This document shows, one piece after another, positions 1 through 6,606 of a DNA stretch of 35,736 nt. Below the pieces are notes generated by a model. It was not told the DNA's origin and ran no database searches. It saw only the letters and a program-made list of their open reading frames with translations. The DNA comes from a virus. The translations under genes and the position numbers were made by a program. Numbering within the stretch: the stretch's first letter is position 1; each line of letters opens with the position of its first letter. The stretch lies in IMG/VR virus record IMGVR_UViG_3300017730_003473, positions 1-35,736 of that record. The stretch is one strand, 5' to 3'.

Positions 1-861
1 ATTAGTTACTATTACACGCCAGCAATGTTAAATGAAAATATGTTGGGTCTAATAAACGATCAAACGGGAGTTGATAAGTCACAGTTCTTTAGTGGTTATA
101 ATAACCAAGATCAAAATTTTTATATAGTCAACCATGAGAATGGAGCGGCTGATATGATTGTGAATGATGCTTCTGTTATATCAACTTTAGGCAATGAGTC
201 TGAAGTGATTTGTATCGGTAATGCTTTTTTAACTAACTATTCATTAGGTTTTTCGATAGGATCTTTACCTGTCGTCTCTACTTCATACAAATGCTCAAAT
301 ATAACAGTTAATCAAGGATCTTTTGATTCACTACAGATCCCCGCTATCAATCTATCCTCTGGTAATAATAATGGTGTTGCGAGCGTCAATTTAGAAGACG
401 CTAGTGTAAATGGGTTTGGAGATTATGCATCAGTAAATAGATTTAAGCCGCCCTTATGCTCTCCTAATGAATTAAACATAACTCTTCAGAATTTGCAGAT
501 TGGTGGCTCTACCATCAGTGGTGATGCAAGTATACAATCGTTCTCATTCAATATACCGATTAATAGAATTGATTTGTTTGGGCTAGGTAGTAATTACCCA
601 TATGGAAGAAAGGTCCAATATCCATTAACTTCATCAGTGGAATTAGAGTTTTTAGTCTCTGGTTTAGCTACTGGTGAGATTTCACAGCTGATAAACAATG
701 AATCTGTGTACAATTTCGAAGTTGAAGTAGTGGACACAGGAGAAGCATTCAAAAATACATTTTCATTTTCTGATCTCAGGCTAGAGAATGCAGCCTATCA
801 AATGAATGTAAACGACAGCATGACTTACTCCTTGTCATTTAGCCGCGAGTTAACTAACTAA
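1..861 (+). CDS. Probable virion structural (tail-tube-like) protein, 5' end outside window
   Basis: The reading frame is open from base 1 to the stop at 859-861. The first in-window ATG (base 25) follows in-frame codons reading ISYYYTPA, so the true start probably lies upstream. The visible protein is rich in Ser, Asn, Gly and Val, has no catalytic motif, signal peptide or membrane segment, and looks like an all-beta fold. The part around PYGRKVQYPLTSSVELEF, followed by a region of alternating beta strands ending in YSLSFSRELTN, resembles tail-tube or related phage virion proteins, but I cannot assign a family. It converges on the next gene: its TAA and the TAG of the minus-strand gene share bases 858-861, and no terminator is visible between them. 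It is likely the last gene of a structural module lying to the left. Confidence 0.55.
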   Translation: MSYYYTPAMLNENMLGLINDQTGVDKSQFFSGYNNQDQNFYIVNHENGAADMIVNDASVISTLGNESEVICIGNAFLTNYSLGFSIGSLPVVSTSYKCSNITVNQGSFDSLQIPAINLSSGNNNGVASVNLEDASVNGFGDYASVNRFKPPLCSPNELNITLQNLQIGGSTISGDASIQSFSFNIPINRIDLFGLGSNYPYGRKVQYPLTSSVELEFLVSGLATGEISQLINNESVYNFEVEVVDTGEAFKNTFSFSDLRLENAAYQMNVNDSMTYSLSFSRELTN

Positions 862-1241
862 TCGTACTCGACCTTTACATTCTTACTTTCGTAAGTTTTA
901 GATTGGGAGTGATGCTTCTTACCGTTAGTTCTCTTTGAGTAATCATCCAAATACTTTTGCTTGACTGGATCAACTCCTCCGGCTTTTTCAGCTCTTCTCT
1001 GACTCATTTCAGCTGAGTAGTCGAACATATCCCCCATAGTACCTTTTTTTGAACCTGTACTCTCAGCAAACTGACTTTGGTTAAATGGGTCGATCTTAGA
1101 GTTAATTGAGGCATGAGGGACGTTAAAAACCCTTTTCCACTGAGTACCAAACTCGTCGATATAGATATGCTCATCATTCATTCCTTGAAGGATATCTTTC
1201 TCTTCTCCTGTATCTGGATGGCGATAAGCGTATAAAGGCAT
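858..1241 (-). CDS. FmdB-like protein lacking zinc-ribbon cysteines
   Basis: This 127-residue protein begins MPLYAYRHPDTGEEKDIL and continues to WKRVFNVPHASI near residue 45, which follows the plan of FmdB/CxxC_CxxC_SSSS zinc-ribbon proteins (MPxYEYxCxxCG, then a second knuckle and RxF). Here every zinc-binding cysteine is absent; the protein has no cysteine at all. Beyond residue 50 it is hydrophilic and basic, with a charged C-terminus. Similar cysteine-poor relatives are found in large phages, usually among structural genes, and their role is not known. It is the last gene of the leftward block and is separated from hsp20 by a strong terminator. A TATAAT box ends five bases before its ATG, so it probably has its own promoter. 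Confidence 0.6.
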   Translation of the reverse strand: MPLYAYRHPDTGEEKDILQGMNDEHIYIDEFGTQWKRVFNVPHASINSKIDPFNQSQFAESTGSKKGTMGDMFDYSAEMSQRRAEKAGGVDPVKQKYLDDYSKRTNGKKHHSQSKTYESKNVKVEYD

Positions 1242-1246
1242 ATTAT

Positions 1247-1252
1247 ATTATA
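1247..1252 (-). promoter_or_regulatory. -10 box TATAAT five bases before the FmdB-like start
   Basis: Read on the minus strand, a perfect TATAAT ends five bases before the ATG at 1241-1239. No good -35 is visible: the best is TGGAAA within the upstream terminator hairpin. A transcript started the usual 6-8 bases after the -10 would have little or no leader. Confidence 0.45.
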
Positions 1253-1280
1253 AATAAAAACGGGGGCGTTTCCACCCCCG
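1249..1280 (-). terminator. Rho-independent terminator after hsp20
   Basis: On the minus strand the bases 1280-1261 form an 8-bp GC-rich stem (CGGGGGTG against CGCCCCCG, one G-T pair) closed by a GAAA tetraloop, followed directly by TTTTTATTTATAA. It stops transcription coming from sigma, ssb, glycosyltransferase and hsp20 before the FmdB-like gene. Confidence 0.9.
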
Positions 1281-1284
1281 CTGT

Positions 1285-1599
1285 TTAATTAACCTTGATC
1301 TTACAAGGCTTAACCACCCCTTTCTTAGGTAGCTCTAGATGAAGCAGCCCTTTATCCATTTTACAAGTTATGTTTTCTGTATAAACTCTTTTCATAAGTT
1401 TTACCGAACATCTCTTCTTGGATTCTTTAGGCTTAGTTTCAATTTGAAGTAAATCGTCTGAAACTTCTACTTCAACATCTTCCTTAGAGAAACCGGGAAG
1501 TTCTACTTTTAGTTCGTAAAAGTCCCCTTTGTCTTTAATGGTGCTATAAGGTTTAGATGAGTAATCTTCAAATAGGTTATCAAATAATGTATCAATCAT
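1285..1599 (-). CDS. Small heat shock protein, Hsp20/alpha-crystallin family
   Basis: A 104-residue holdase chaperone of the Hsp20 family. The alpha-crystallin domain spans about residues 15-100 and shows the typical ELPGFSKEDVEVEV stretch (33-46) and LLHLELPKK (about 85-93) in place of the usual GxLxIxLPK. The N-terminal arm is very short (about 14 residues), and there is no clear C-terminal IxI motif; IKVN ends the protein. Hsp20 genes occur in many cyanophages and other marine phages and are thought to help virion protein folding. An AAGGA sequence lies six bases before the ATG, one of the few convincing Shine-Dalgarno sites in this window. The gene lies downstream of ssb and a glycosyltransferase and is followed by a strong terminator. 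Confidence 0.9.
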   Translation of the reverse strand: MIDTLFDNLFEDYSSKPYSTIKDKGDFYELKVELPGFSKEDVEVEVSDDLLQIETKPKESKKRCSVKLMKRVYTENITCKMDKGLLHLELPKKGVVKPCKIKVN

Positions 1600-1618
1600 A
1601 ATATATCCTTATCATATT

Positions 1619-2692
1619 TTATACCACATCAAAATCCTTGAATATACGGTATAAAATGACATCTACAGTGTTCTTGTAAGTCAACCTGTCTGCTAACTTT
1701 TGTCCCTCTGTGTTAATTTGTCCCACTTTGCTTTCAGCCTTTTCCATTGCTTCTATCACATCTTCCTCTTCCCAATCATAGAAAGTTCCTTGATTAATAG
1801 GAGACTCCTTCTTGAAAAAGATGTTATCATAACATTCTACTTCCCCTGAAGGTTCCACCAAAATACAGTTATCTTTAGTAGCCCAATCTTTATGAGATGT
1901 GGCATTAAGAACAATGCTCCATTTGCCAAGACAAGTTGCGTTAAAAGCAGGCAGATTCCAACCTTCTGCCCCAGAAAGTCCTGTAAGATCAATGTCGATT
2001 GCATTTAAAAATTCATTGACTTCTGAGTTCTTTTCCAAATGAGGTAAGAAATTAATATTAGAATATCTTTCTCCACCTAAAACGGCATTGATTGTAGAAT
2101 CCATATCTTCTTTCTTATAGAAAGGGTTATTAACCAAACAAGAAAGTTGATATTTAGGATTATTACCGTATTGCTTTAACCAAGTCTGAATAATTTTAGC
2201 AGTATGCTTTCTATGTTCAAACTTACCCATTAATCCAAAATGGGTTATGTCATTCAAGTATTCTTTTTTTGTTTCTTTGAAATCTTCGTCGAAACCCAAT
2301 GGGCAGAACACGCCGCCAAACAAGTCAGAAGCGCAGGAAGAACTAAAGAATGTTTCACTTTGAGAAGCATAAATCTTTTTCTCGATATCTGTCGGTTTAT
2401 TACATTCATAAAAAGTTAACAGATATTGATTAGGATTTTTTCTGCTCTCAGAGCCATTTAAATGCCAAATTCTTAAGCTTGGTATTTTGTTGCTAAGGTA
2501 ATCATACCTATTATTGATACCATTTTCGATTTTTTTTACCAAATCTTCATCAGCATCGTAAGCTTTTAGGTCAACATTGCCTGTCGGCCAAATTCCAACG
2601 TCATAACCCCTATCGAAAAGCTCCCGGATAATGTTAAAAGAAACATTACCGAGGCTTAACGAGTTGATAGGAGCTTCAACTAAAATCTTCAT
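1619..2692 (-). CDS. GT-B glycosyltransferase (GT4-like)
   Basis: A 357-residue protein with the two-lobe plan of GT4-like glycosyltransferases. The N-terminus MKILVEAPINSLSLG is a Rossmann strand with a loop. The second lobe starts near residue 150 (HFGLMGKFEHRKH, 151-163), where GT4 enzymes have GRxxxxKG, and SGAEGWNLPAF (240-250) occupies the place of the nucleotide-sugar-binding EGFGLPxxE motif. Donor and acceptor are not predictable. Its ATG overlaps the ssb stop as TAATG, so it is translationally coupled to ssb, an odd partner for a glycosyltransferase. It may modify virion proteins, phage DNA or the host surface. No membrane segment is visible. Confidence 0.75.
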   Translation of the reverse strand: MKILVEAPINSLSLGNVSFNIIRELFDRGYDVGIWPTGNVDLKAYDADEDLVKKIENGINNRYDYLSNKIPSLRIWHLNGSESRKNPNQYLLTFYECNKPTDIEKKIYASQSETFFSSSCASDLFGGVFCPLGFDEDFKETKKEYLNDITHFGLMGKFEHRKHTAKIIQTWLKQYGNNPKYQLSCLVNNPFYKKEDMDSTINAVLGGERYSNINFLPHLEKNSEVNEFLNAIDIDLTGLSGAEGWNLPAFNATCLGKWSIVLNATSHKDWATKDNCILVEPSGEVECYDNIFFKKESPINQGTFYDWEEEDVIEAMEKAESKVGQINTEGQKLADRLTYKNTVDVILYRIFKDFDVV

Positions 2693-3087
2693 TAAAACGG
2701 AGGCTCATCATCAGATACTGGACCAGCGGTAGCGGTCGCAGGAGCGGAATCAGAATCAGAAGATTTTCCATCTTCTTTTTTACCAGAGTTTAAGAATTGA
2801 ATATCGTTTCCTCTGATGAAGTATTTCGATTGAGGTTTCCCTGTCTCTTTATTCTCCCAAGTATCCATTGCAAGCTCACCAGAAAAGACGAATTCACGAC
2901 CTTTTGTAAGGTACTTAGAGGCTATTTCCGAAAGCTTGTCCCAAACCTCAAGGTCAATAAAGCATTTAGTTTTAGCATTACTTTTGGAGATACCAATCCT
3001 TAGAGTGGTTACCGACTTACCGCCATTAAGTTGGCGTGTGACTGGATCTTTTACAAGATACCCTACTGCTGTAATATTATTATACAT
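2692..3087 (-). CDS. ssb: Single-stranded DNA-binding protein
   Basis: A 131-residue SSB of bacterial type. Residues 1-105 form an OB-fold with NNITAVGYLVKDPVTRQL at the N-terminus and FIDLEVWDKLSEIASKYLTKG in the middle, as in bacterial SSBs. A low-complexity Ser/Asp/Ala/Thr linker then leads to the acidic tip DDEPPF (126-131), closely matching the bacterial DDDIPF tip that docks replication and repair partners. It coats ssDNA during replication and recombination. Its start overlaps the end of the sigma gene by eight bases, and its stop overlaps the downstream glycosyltransferase ATG. The bacterial-type tip suggests that it can still recruit host SSB partners or phage proteins imitating them. 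Confidence 0.93.
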   Translation of the reverse strand: MYNNITAVGYLVKDPVTRQLNGGKSVTTLRIGISKSNAKTKCFIDLEVWDKLSEIASKYLTKGREFVFSGELAMDTWENKETGKPQSKYFIRGNDIQFLNSGKKEDGKSSDSDSAPATATAGPVSDDEPPF

Positions 3088-3649
3088 AATTTTCTGATTC
3101 TTTCTTGAATTTAGATAAATACCGATTGTGGATATTAATTACCCCTTGGATACTCATACCAAGGGACTTAGCTATCTTCCTCCAAGGTGTAAGCTTATTA
3201 GATACGTTATTGTACCTCATGTCAATAATTTTTTTAACCCTTTCGTCTTTTTCTTTATCTAAGGACTTTTTAAATAAGGAAAAGACCTCGTAATTCTCAT
3301 TGCTTTCGAAGCCGCCCTCATCTTCGGGTTGTTTGAGAAGATCATCTAGGGGGCATTTTTTAAATTTTTTATTCCTCGTTAGCGCATTCAAACATTTCCA
3401 TTTAGCTTCATTAGCTAGGTAAGTTGCAAATTTTGCACCTCTTGTAGGGTCATACTTTAACACCGAACTGTATATTGTAAATTCTTTTTCTAGAAGAATA
3501 CTATCTCTATCTTCAACGTTTTTATCACCGGAGAGAAACCTTTCCACCATACCGTGATAAACTCCTGAATGTCTGTTAATGATTTCGACAAGACTATCGT
3601 TGTCATTACTACTCTTTACTTTTTCAATTAATTCTTGATCCGTTTGCAT
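3080..3649 (-). CDS. Sigma-70 family RNA polymerase sigma factor
   Basis: A 189-residue two-domain sigma factor. Region 2 covers about residues 18-100; the 2.3/2.4 segment YDPTRGAKFATYLANEAKW (66-84) is the typical YDPxRGxxFxTYL motif that melts and reads the -10 box. Region 4 covers about 130-182, with a helix-turn-helix at WRKIAKSLGMSIQGVINIH (156-174). There is no region 1.1 or 3, so the size is that of ECF or phage sigma factors. It would redirect host RNA polymerase to phage promoters, plausibly the late ones. It is the first gene of the leftward block and faces the AT-rich control region, so its own expression is likely controlled there. The start has only a weak AAGAG upstream. Confidence 0.88.
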   Translation of the reverse strand: MQTDQELIEKVKSSNDNDSLVEIINRHSGVYHGMVERFLSGDKNVEDRDSILLEKEFTIYSSVLKYDPTRGAKFATYLANEAKWKCLNALTRNKKFKKCPLDDLLKQPEDEGGFESNENYEVFSLFKKSLDKEKDERVKKIIDMRYNNVSNKLTPWRKIAKSLGMSIQGVINIHNRYLSKFKKESENYV

Positions 3650-3693
3650 AACTCTTTTTTTAAAATACTAAAAACATTTATCCTTTTTTATAA

Positions 3694-3775
3694 TATATTA
3701 TATTAACGTATATATTATATTAATAGTATATATCATATTTTTATATCTATAATATTTTTATATATATTATATTAA
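3694..3775. repeat. Three perfect 13-base AT repeats (TATATTATATTAA)
   Basis: TATATTATATTAA occurs at 3694-3706, 3711-3723 and 3763-3775, all in the same orientation, with 17- and 52-base steps between starts. Such repeats recall the three AT-rich 13-mers of the unwinding element in E. coli oriC, although the sequences differ. Low complexity makes chance repeats easier here. Confidence 0.7.
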
Positions 3776-3800
3776 TATTATTCATTCGTTCCTTTTACCA

Positions 3801-3830
3801 GAGGTTTCACTTTAAAGCAAACGAAACCTC
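3801..3830. repeat. Inverted repeat GAGGTTTC / GAAACCTC
   Basis: Perfect 8-base arms at 3801-3808 and 3823-3830 flank a 14-base spacer that itself contains the palindrome CTTTAAAG. No T tract follows on either strand, so it is not a classical terminator. It could be a dimeric repressor site or an extruding hairpin next to the AT tract. Confidence 0.6.
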
Positions 3831-3840
3831 GCGGATTTTG

Positions 3841-3852
3841 ACCGTTAACGGT
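3841..3852. promoter_or_regulatory. 12-base perfect palindrome ACCGTTAACGGT, candidate operator
   Basis: The palindrome is perfect and overlaps a TTGACC hexamer (3838-3843), a good position for a regulator to block or aid RNA polymerase. No DNA-binding partner can be named. Confidence 0.45.
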
Positions 3853-3949
3853 ATTATAGGAATATTCAAATTCGTGTCAACAAAAAAAAAATTAAAAATT
3901 TTCGCTCGACACGCGACGAAATCGCTCTAAAAGTGTAACTATCTCTACC

Positions 3950-4921
3950 ATGATTTTTCAAGAACAAGTATCGCGTAAGCCTGACCATTATCCTTGGGCA
4001 GGAGAGTTTATCGAAGCAATGCATAACGGCTTCTGGACCGATAAAGAGTTCAGTTTTACGTCTGATTTGCAGGACTTTAACGTGGTATTGAATGAGCAAG
4101 AGAAAGAGATTATCGTTAGAACCCTCTCTGCAATCGGTCAGATTGAGGTAGCAGTTAAGAAGTTTTGGAGTAAGTTGGGTGACAATTTGCCGCACCCATC
4201 GTTTAGCGATTTAGGTTTTGTAATGGCTAACGTTGAAGTCATTCACAATAATGCGTATGAGAGGCTCTTGGAAGTCCTTGGTTTGGAAGAGGTTTTTGAG
4301 GAGAATCTAAAGCTCGACTTTATCGAGGGCCGAGTGAACTATCTTCGGAAATACACACACAAGTTTTACAAGAATAGCAAAAAGCAATACGTTTACGCTT
4401 TGATCCTATTCACCCTTTTTGTAGAGAACGTGTCGTTGTTTTCCCAATTTTACGTCATAAATTGGTTTTCCCGTTATCGTAACGTACTAAAAGATACTGA
4501 TCAACAAGTTAAGTATACTCGTAACGAAGAGAACGTTCATGCCTTGGTTGGGATGAAGATAATCAACACCATTAGAGATGAACACCCCGAACTATTTGAT
4601 GAAGAGTTGGAGGAACGTATTCTTGATGAGGCTCAACAAGCTTTTAAAGCTGAGAGTAACATCGTTGACTGGATGATCAATGGTATTCAAGCAAAAGGTC
4701 TTAATGCACCAATCCTAAAAGAGTTCATTAAAAATAGAATCAATGATTCTTTACAAAAAATTGGCTTTAAACAAGCTTTCGATGTTGACAAAAATCTGCT
4801 GAAAGATACAATTTGGTTTGAGGAGGAGTTACTTGGCAATAATGCCACTGATTTTTTCCATTCTAGACCTGTTGAGTACTCAAAAAATTCACAGACTTTC
4901 AACGAAGAAGACTTGTTTTAA
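3950..4921 (+). CDS. nrdB: Ribonucleotide reductase class I, beta (radical) subunit
   Basis: A 323-residue NrdB, which makes the radical for reduction of ribonucleotides to deoxyribonucleotides. Metal ligands can be read as E66 (AIGQIE), E96 and H99 (EVIH), E160 (FVEN), E194 and H197 (RNEENVH). A tyrosine, Y103, sits four residues after H99, as the radical tyrosine does in class Ia. The first ligand is Glu, as in Chlamydia-like and many Bacteroidota NrdB proteins, not the Asp of E. coli. The C-terminal tail FNEEDLF would dock to NrdA. No ATP cone is present. The stop is directly followed by the nrdA ATG, so the two are coupled. This is the first gene rightward of the control region. No Shine-Dalgarno is seen, and Arg codons here often are CGT. 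Confidence 0.95.
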   Translation: MIFQEQVSRKPDHYPWAGEFIEAMHNGFWTDKEFSFTSDLQDFNVVLNEQEKEIIVRTLSAIGQIEVAVKKFWSKLGDNLPHPSFSDLGFVMANVEVIHNNAYERLLEVLGLEEVFEENLKLDFIEGRVNYLRKYTHKFYKNSKKQYVYALILFTLFVENVSLFSQFYVINWFSRYRNVLKDTDQQVKYTRNEENVHALVGMKIINTIRDEHPELFDEELEERILDEAQQAFKAESNIVDWMINGIQAKGLNAPILKEFIKNRINDSLQKIGFKQAFDVDKNLLKDTIWFEEELLGNNATDFFHSRPVEYSKNSQTFNEEDLF

Positions 4922-6568
4922 ATGACTGAATATTATTGGCTAAACAAAGACTCAAGGGTATTTCTTGAGCGTGGTTACCTCAAAGATGGTGAAACTCCAG
5001 AGCAGAGGATTCGTGATATCGCAGATACTGCTGAAAAGTATCTAGGTATTGATGGGTTCTCTAATAAGTTTGTAGGCTATATGAAGCAGGGTTTTTACTC
5101 TTTAGCTTCTCCCGTCTGGTCTAACTTCGGTCGTAAGCGAGGTCTTCCTATATCTTGTAATGGTGTATATGTGCCTGACAGGATGGATGGTATCTTAGCT
5201 AAACAATCAGAGGTTGGAATGCAAACCAAGCATGGATCTGGGACATCAGCTTACTTTGGAGACCTCCGTGAACGGGGCGCACCGATAAATTCTGGAGGTG
5301 AGTCTTCTGGGGCTGTCCATTTTATGGAGCTATTTGATAAAGTCGCTTCTGTAGTATCTCAAGGCAATGTACGTCGTGGGTCTTTCGCTGCTTACCTCCC
5401 TATTGAGCATCCAGATGTAAAAGAGTTCCTCCGTATCCGAAGTGAAGGTAATCCAATCCAAGAGATGTCTTTCGCTGTAACGGTTACAGATGAGTGGATG
5501 AAATCAATGATAGGGGGTGATTCTGACAAACGCCAGATATGGGCTTCAGTCATTAAAAAAAGGTTTGAGACTGGTTATCCATATCTTTTCTTCCAAGATG
5601 CAGCAAATAACCAAGCTCCTGATTGCTATAAAGATAAAGGCATGAAGATTTATGCTTCTAATCTTTGTAATGAGATTGCTCTACCATCTAAAGAAGATGA
5701 ATCTTTTGTCTGCTGTTTATCTTCTCTTAATCTTATCCATTGGGATGATATTGTAGATACAGATGCTATTGAGACGTTAACAATGTTTCTTGACGCAGTT
5801 ATGGAGGAATATATTATTAAGACTAAGAATATTCCATTTATGGAGTCTTCCCATAATTTTGCAAAGCGTCATAGGGCTTTAGGTATGGGTGTCCTTGGCT
5901 GGCACTCTTACTTACAGAGTAAAATGATTAGCTTCGAAAGTATGGAGGCTAAACTGCAAAACAGTTACATCTTCAAGAAGATCCGTCAGCATAGTGATCT
6001 AGCAACTATACAACTTGCCAAACTACTAGGAAGCCCTTTATATTGTGAGGGTTACAACCGTAGAAACACTACGACTCTAGCTATTGCCCCAACTACGAGT
6101 AGTTCATTCATTTTGGGTCAAGTATCTCCATCTATTGAACCGCTTAATTCTAATTACTTTGTAAAGAATTTAGCTAAAGGGAAGTTCACTTACAGAAACC
6201 CATACCTTAAAACCCTCTTGGCTGAAAAAGGTAAAGACACTAATGAGGTTTGGATGAGTATACTTGAAACTGGGGGTTCTGTTCAGCATTTAGCTTTTTT
6301 AAGTGTCGAAGAGAAGGACGTATTTAAGACATTTGGAGAGATCACTCAGAAAGAAATAGTAATCCAAGCGTCTCAAAGACAGAAGTTTTTAGATCAAGGC
6401 CAATCTTTGAATCTTATGATAGCCCCTAAAGCTAACCTAAAAGAAGTAAATCAGCTTATGATTTTTGGTTGGGAGAGTGGATTAAAAGGGTTTTATTATC
6501 AAAGAAGTGCAAATCCCAGTCAAGAATTGGCTAGATCCCTTATGGAATGTAAATCTTGTGAAGGTTGA
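4922..6568 (+). CDS. nrdA: Ribonucleotide reductase class I, alpha (catalytic) subunit, short form
   Basis: A 548-residue NrdA, shorter than the roughly 760 residues of E. coli because it lacks the N-terminal ATP cone and is compact throughout. The catalytic core is intact: C79 (PISCNG) and a cysteine at CCLSSLNL (264-265) are the redox pair, NLCNE (247-251) carries the thiyl-radical cysteine C249 with N247 and E251, and GFYYQRSAN near the end carries the tyrosine pair of the radical path. The protein ends CKSCEG, the swinging CxxC tail that is re-reduced by thioredoxin or glutaredoxin. No such reductant is encoded in this window, so a host one is probably used. The overall wording (WLNKDSRVFLERGYL, GYFGDL-type segments) recalls the short Bacteroidota NrdA. 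It lies zero bases after nrdB. Confidence 0.95.
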   Translation: MTEYYWLNKDSRVFLERGYLKDGETPEQRIRDIADTAEKYLGIDGFSNKFVGYMKQGFYSLASPVWSNFGRKRGLPISCNGVYVPDRMDGILAKQSEVGMQTKHGSGTSAYFGDLRERGAPINSGGESSGAVHFMELFDKVASVVSQGNVRRGSFAAYLPIEHPDVKEFLRIRSEGNPIQEMSFAVTVTDEWMKSMIGGDSDKRQIWASVIKKRFETGYPYLFFQDAANNQAPDCYKDKGMKIYASNLCNEIALPSKEDESFVCCLSSLNLIHWDDIVDTDAIETLTMFLDAVMEEYIIKTKNIPFMESSHNFAKRHRALGMGVLGWHSYLQSKMISFESMEAKLQNSYIFKKIRQHSDLATIQLAKLLGSPLYCEGYNRRNTTTLAIAPTTSSSFILGQVSPSIEPLNSNYFVKNLAKGKFTYRNPYLKTLLAEKGKDTNEVWMSILETGGSVQHLAFLSVEEKDVFKTFGEITQKEIVIQASQRQKFLDQGQSLNLMIAPKANLKEVNQLMIFGWESGLKGFYYQRSANPSQELARSLMECKSCEG

Positions 6569-6606
6569 TTTCATTTATACTTAAAATTAGTGTAAAGAAA
6601 AATACA

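Larger units (their letters stand above)
3650..3949. other. Divergent control region, candidate replication origin
   Basis: This 300-base gap separates the leftward sigma gene from the rightward nrdB and contains no plausible gene. Bases 3684-3782 contain only five G or C residues, forming an easily melted tract. It holds three perfect 13-base direct repeats, followed by an inverted repeat (3801-3830), a palindrome (3841-3852) and spaced arms CGTGTC (3873-3878) and GACACG (3908-3913). A TTGACC at 3838-3843 overlaps the palindrome and could be a -35 element with an AT-rich -10 near 3861-3866. A -10-like TAACTAT ends seven bases before the nrdB ATG. The layout suits a bidirectional promoter with regulators and also an origin with a DNA-unwinding element. 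Which it is cannot be decided by eye. Confidence 0.6.

Noticed and set aside
1249-1256. TATAAATA on the plus strand, like a T4 late promoter
   Set aside because: It points into the terminator and no plus-strand gene follows; the sequence is explained by the minus-strand T run and -10 box.
3694-3775. The three 13-base repeats as a CRISPR array
   Set aside because: Repeats are too short, of low complexity and irregularly spaced, with no spacers and no cas genes; the Cas4-like nuclease belongs to the replication block.
3866-4195. Minus-strand frame of 109 codons across the nrdB start
   Set aside because: It is a shadow of nrdB; no domain is visible and it runs against a gene with full motifs.
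6565-6606. TTG start for the gene after nrdA
   Set aside because: It overlaps nrdA and adds a stretch without family similarity; ATG 6607 begins the conserved-looking protein.
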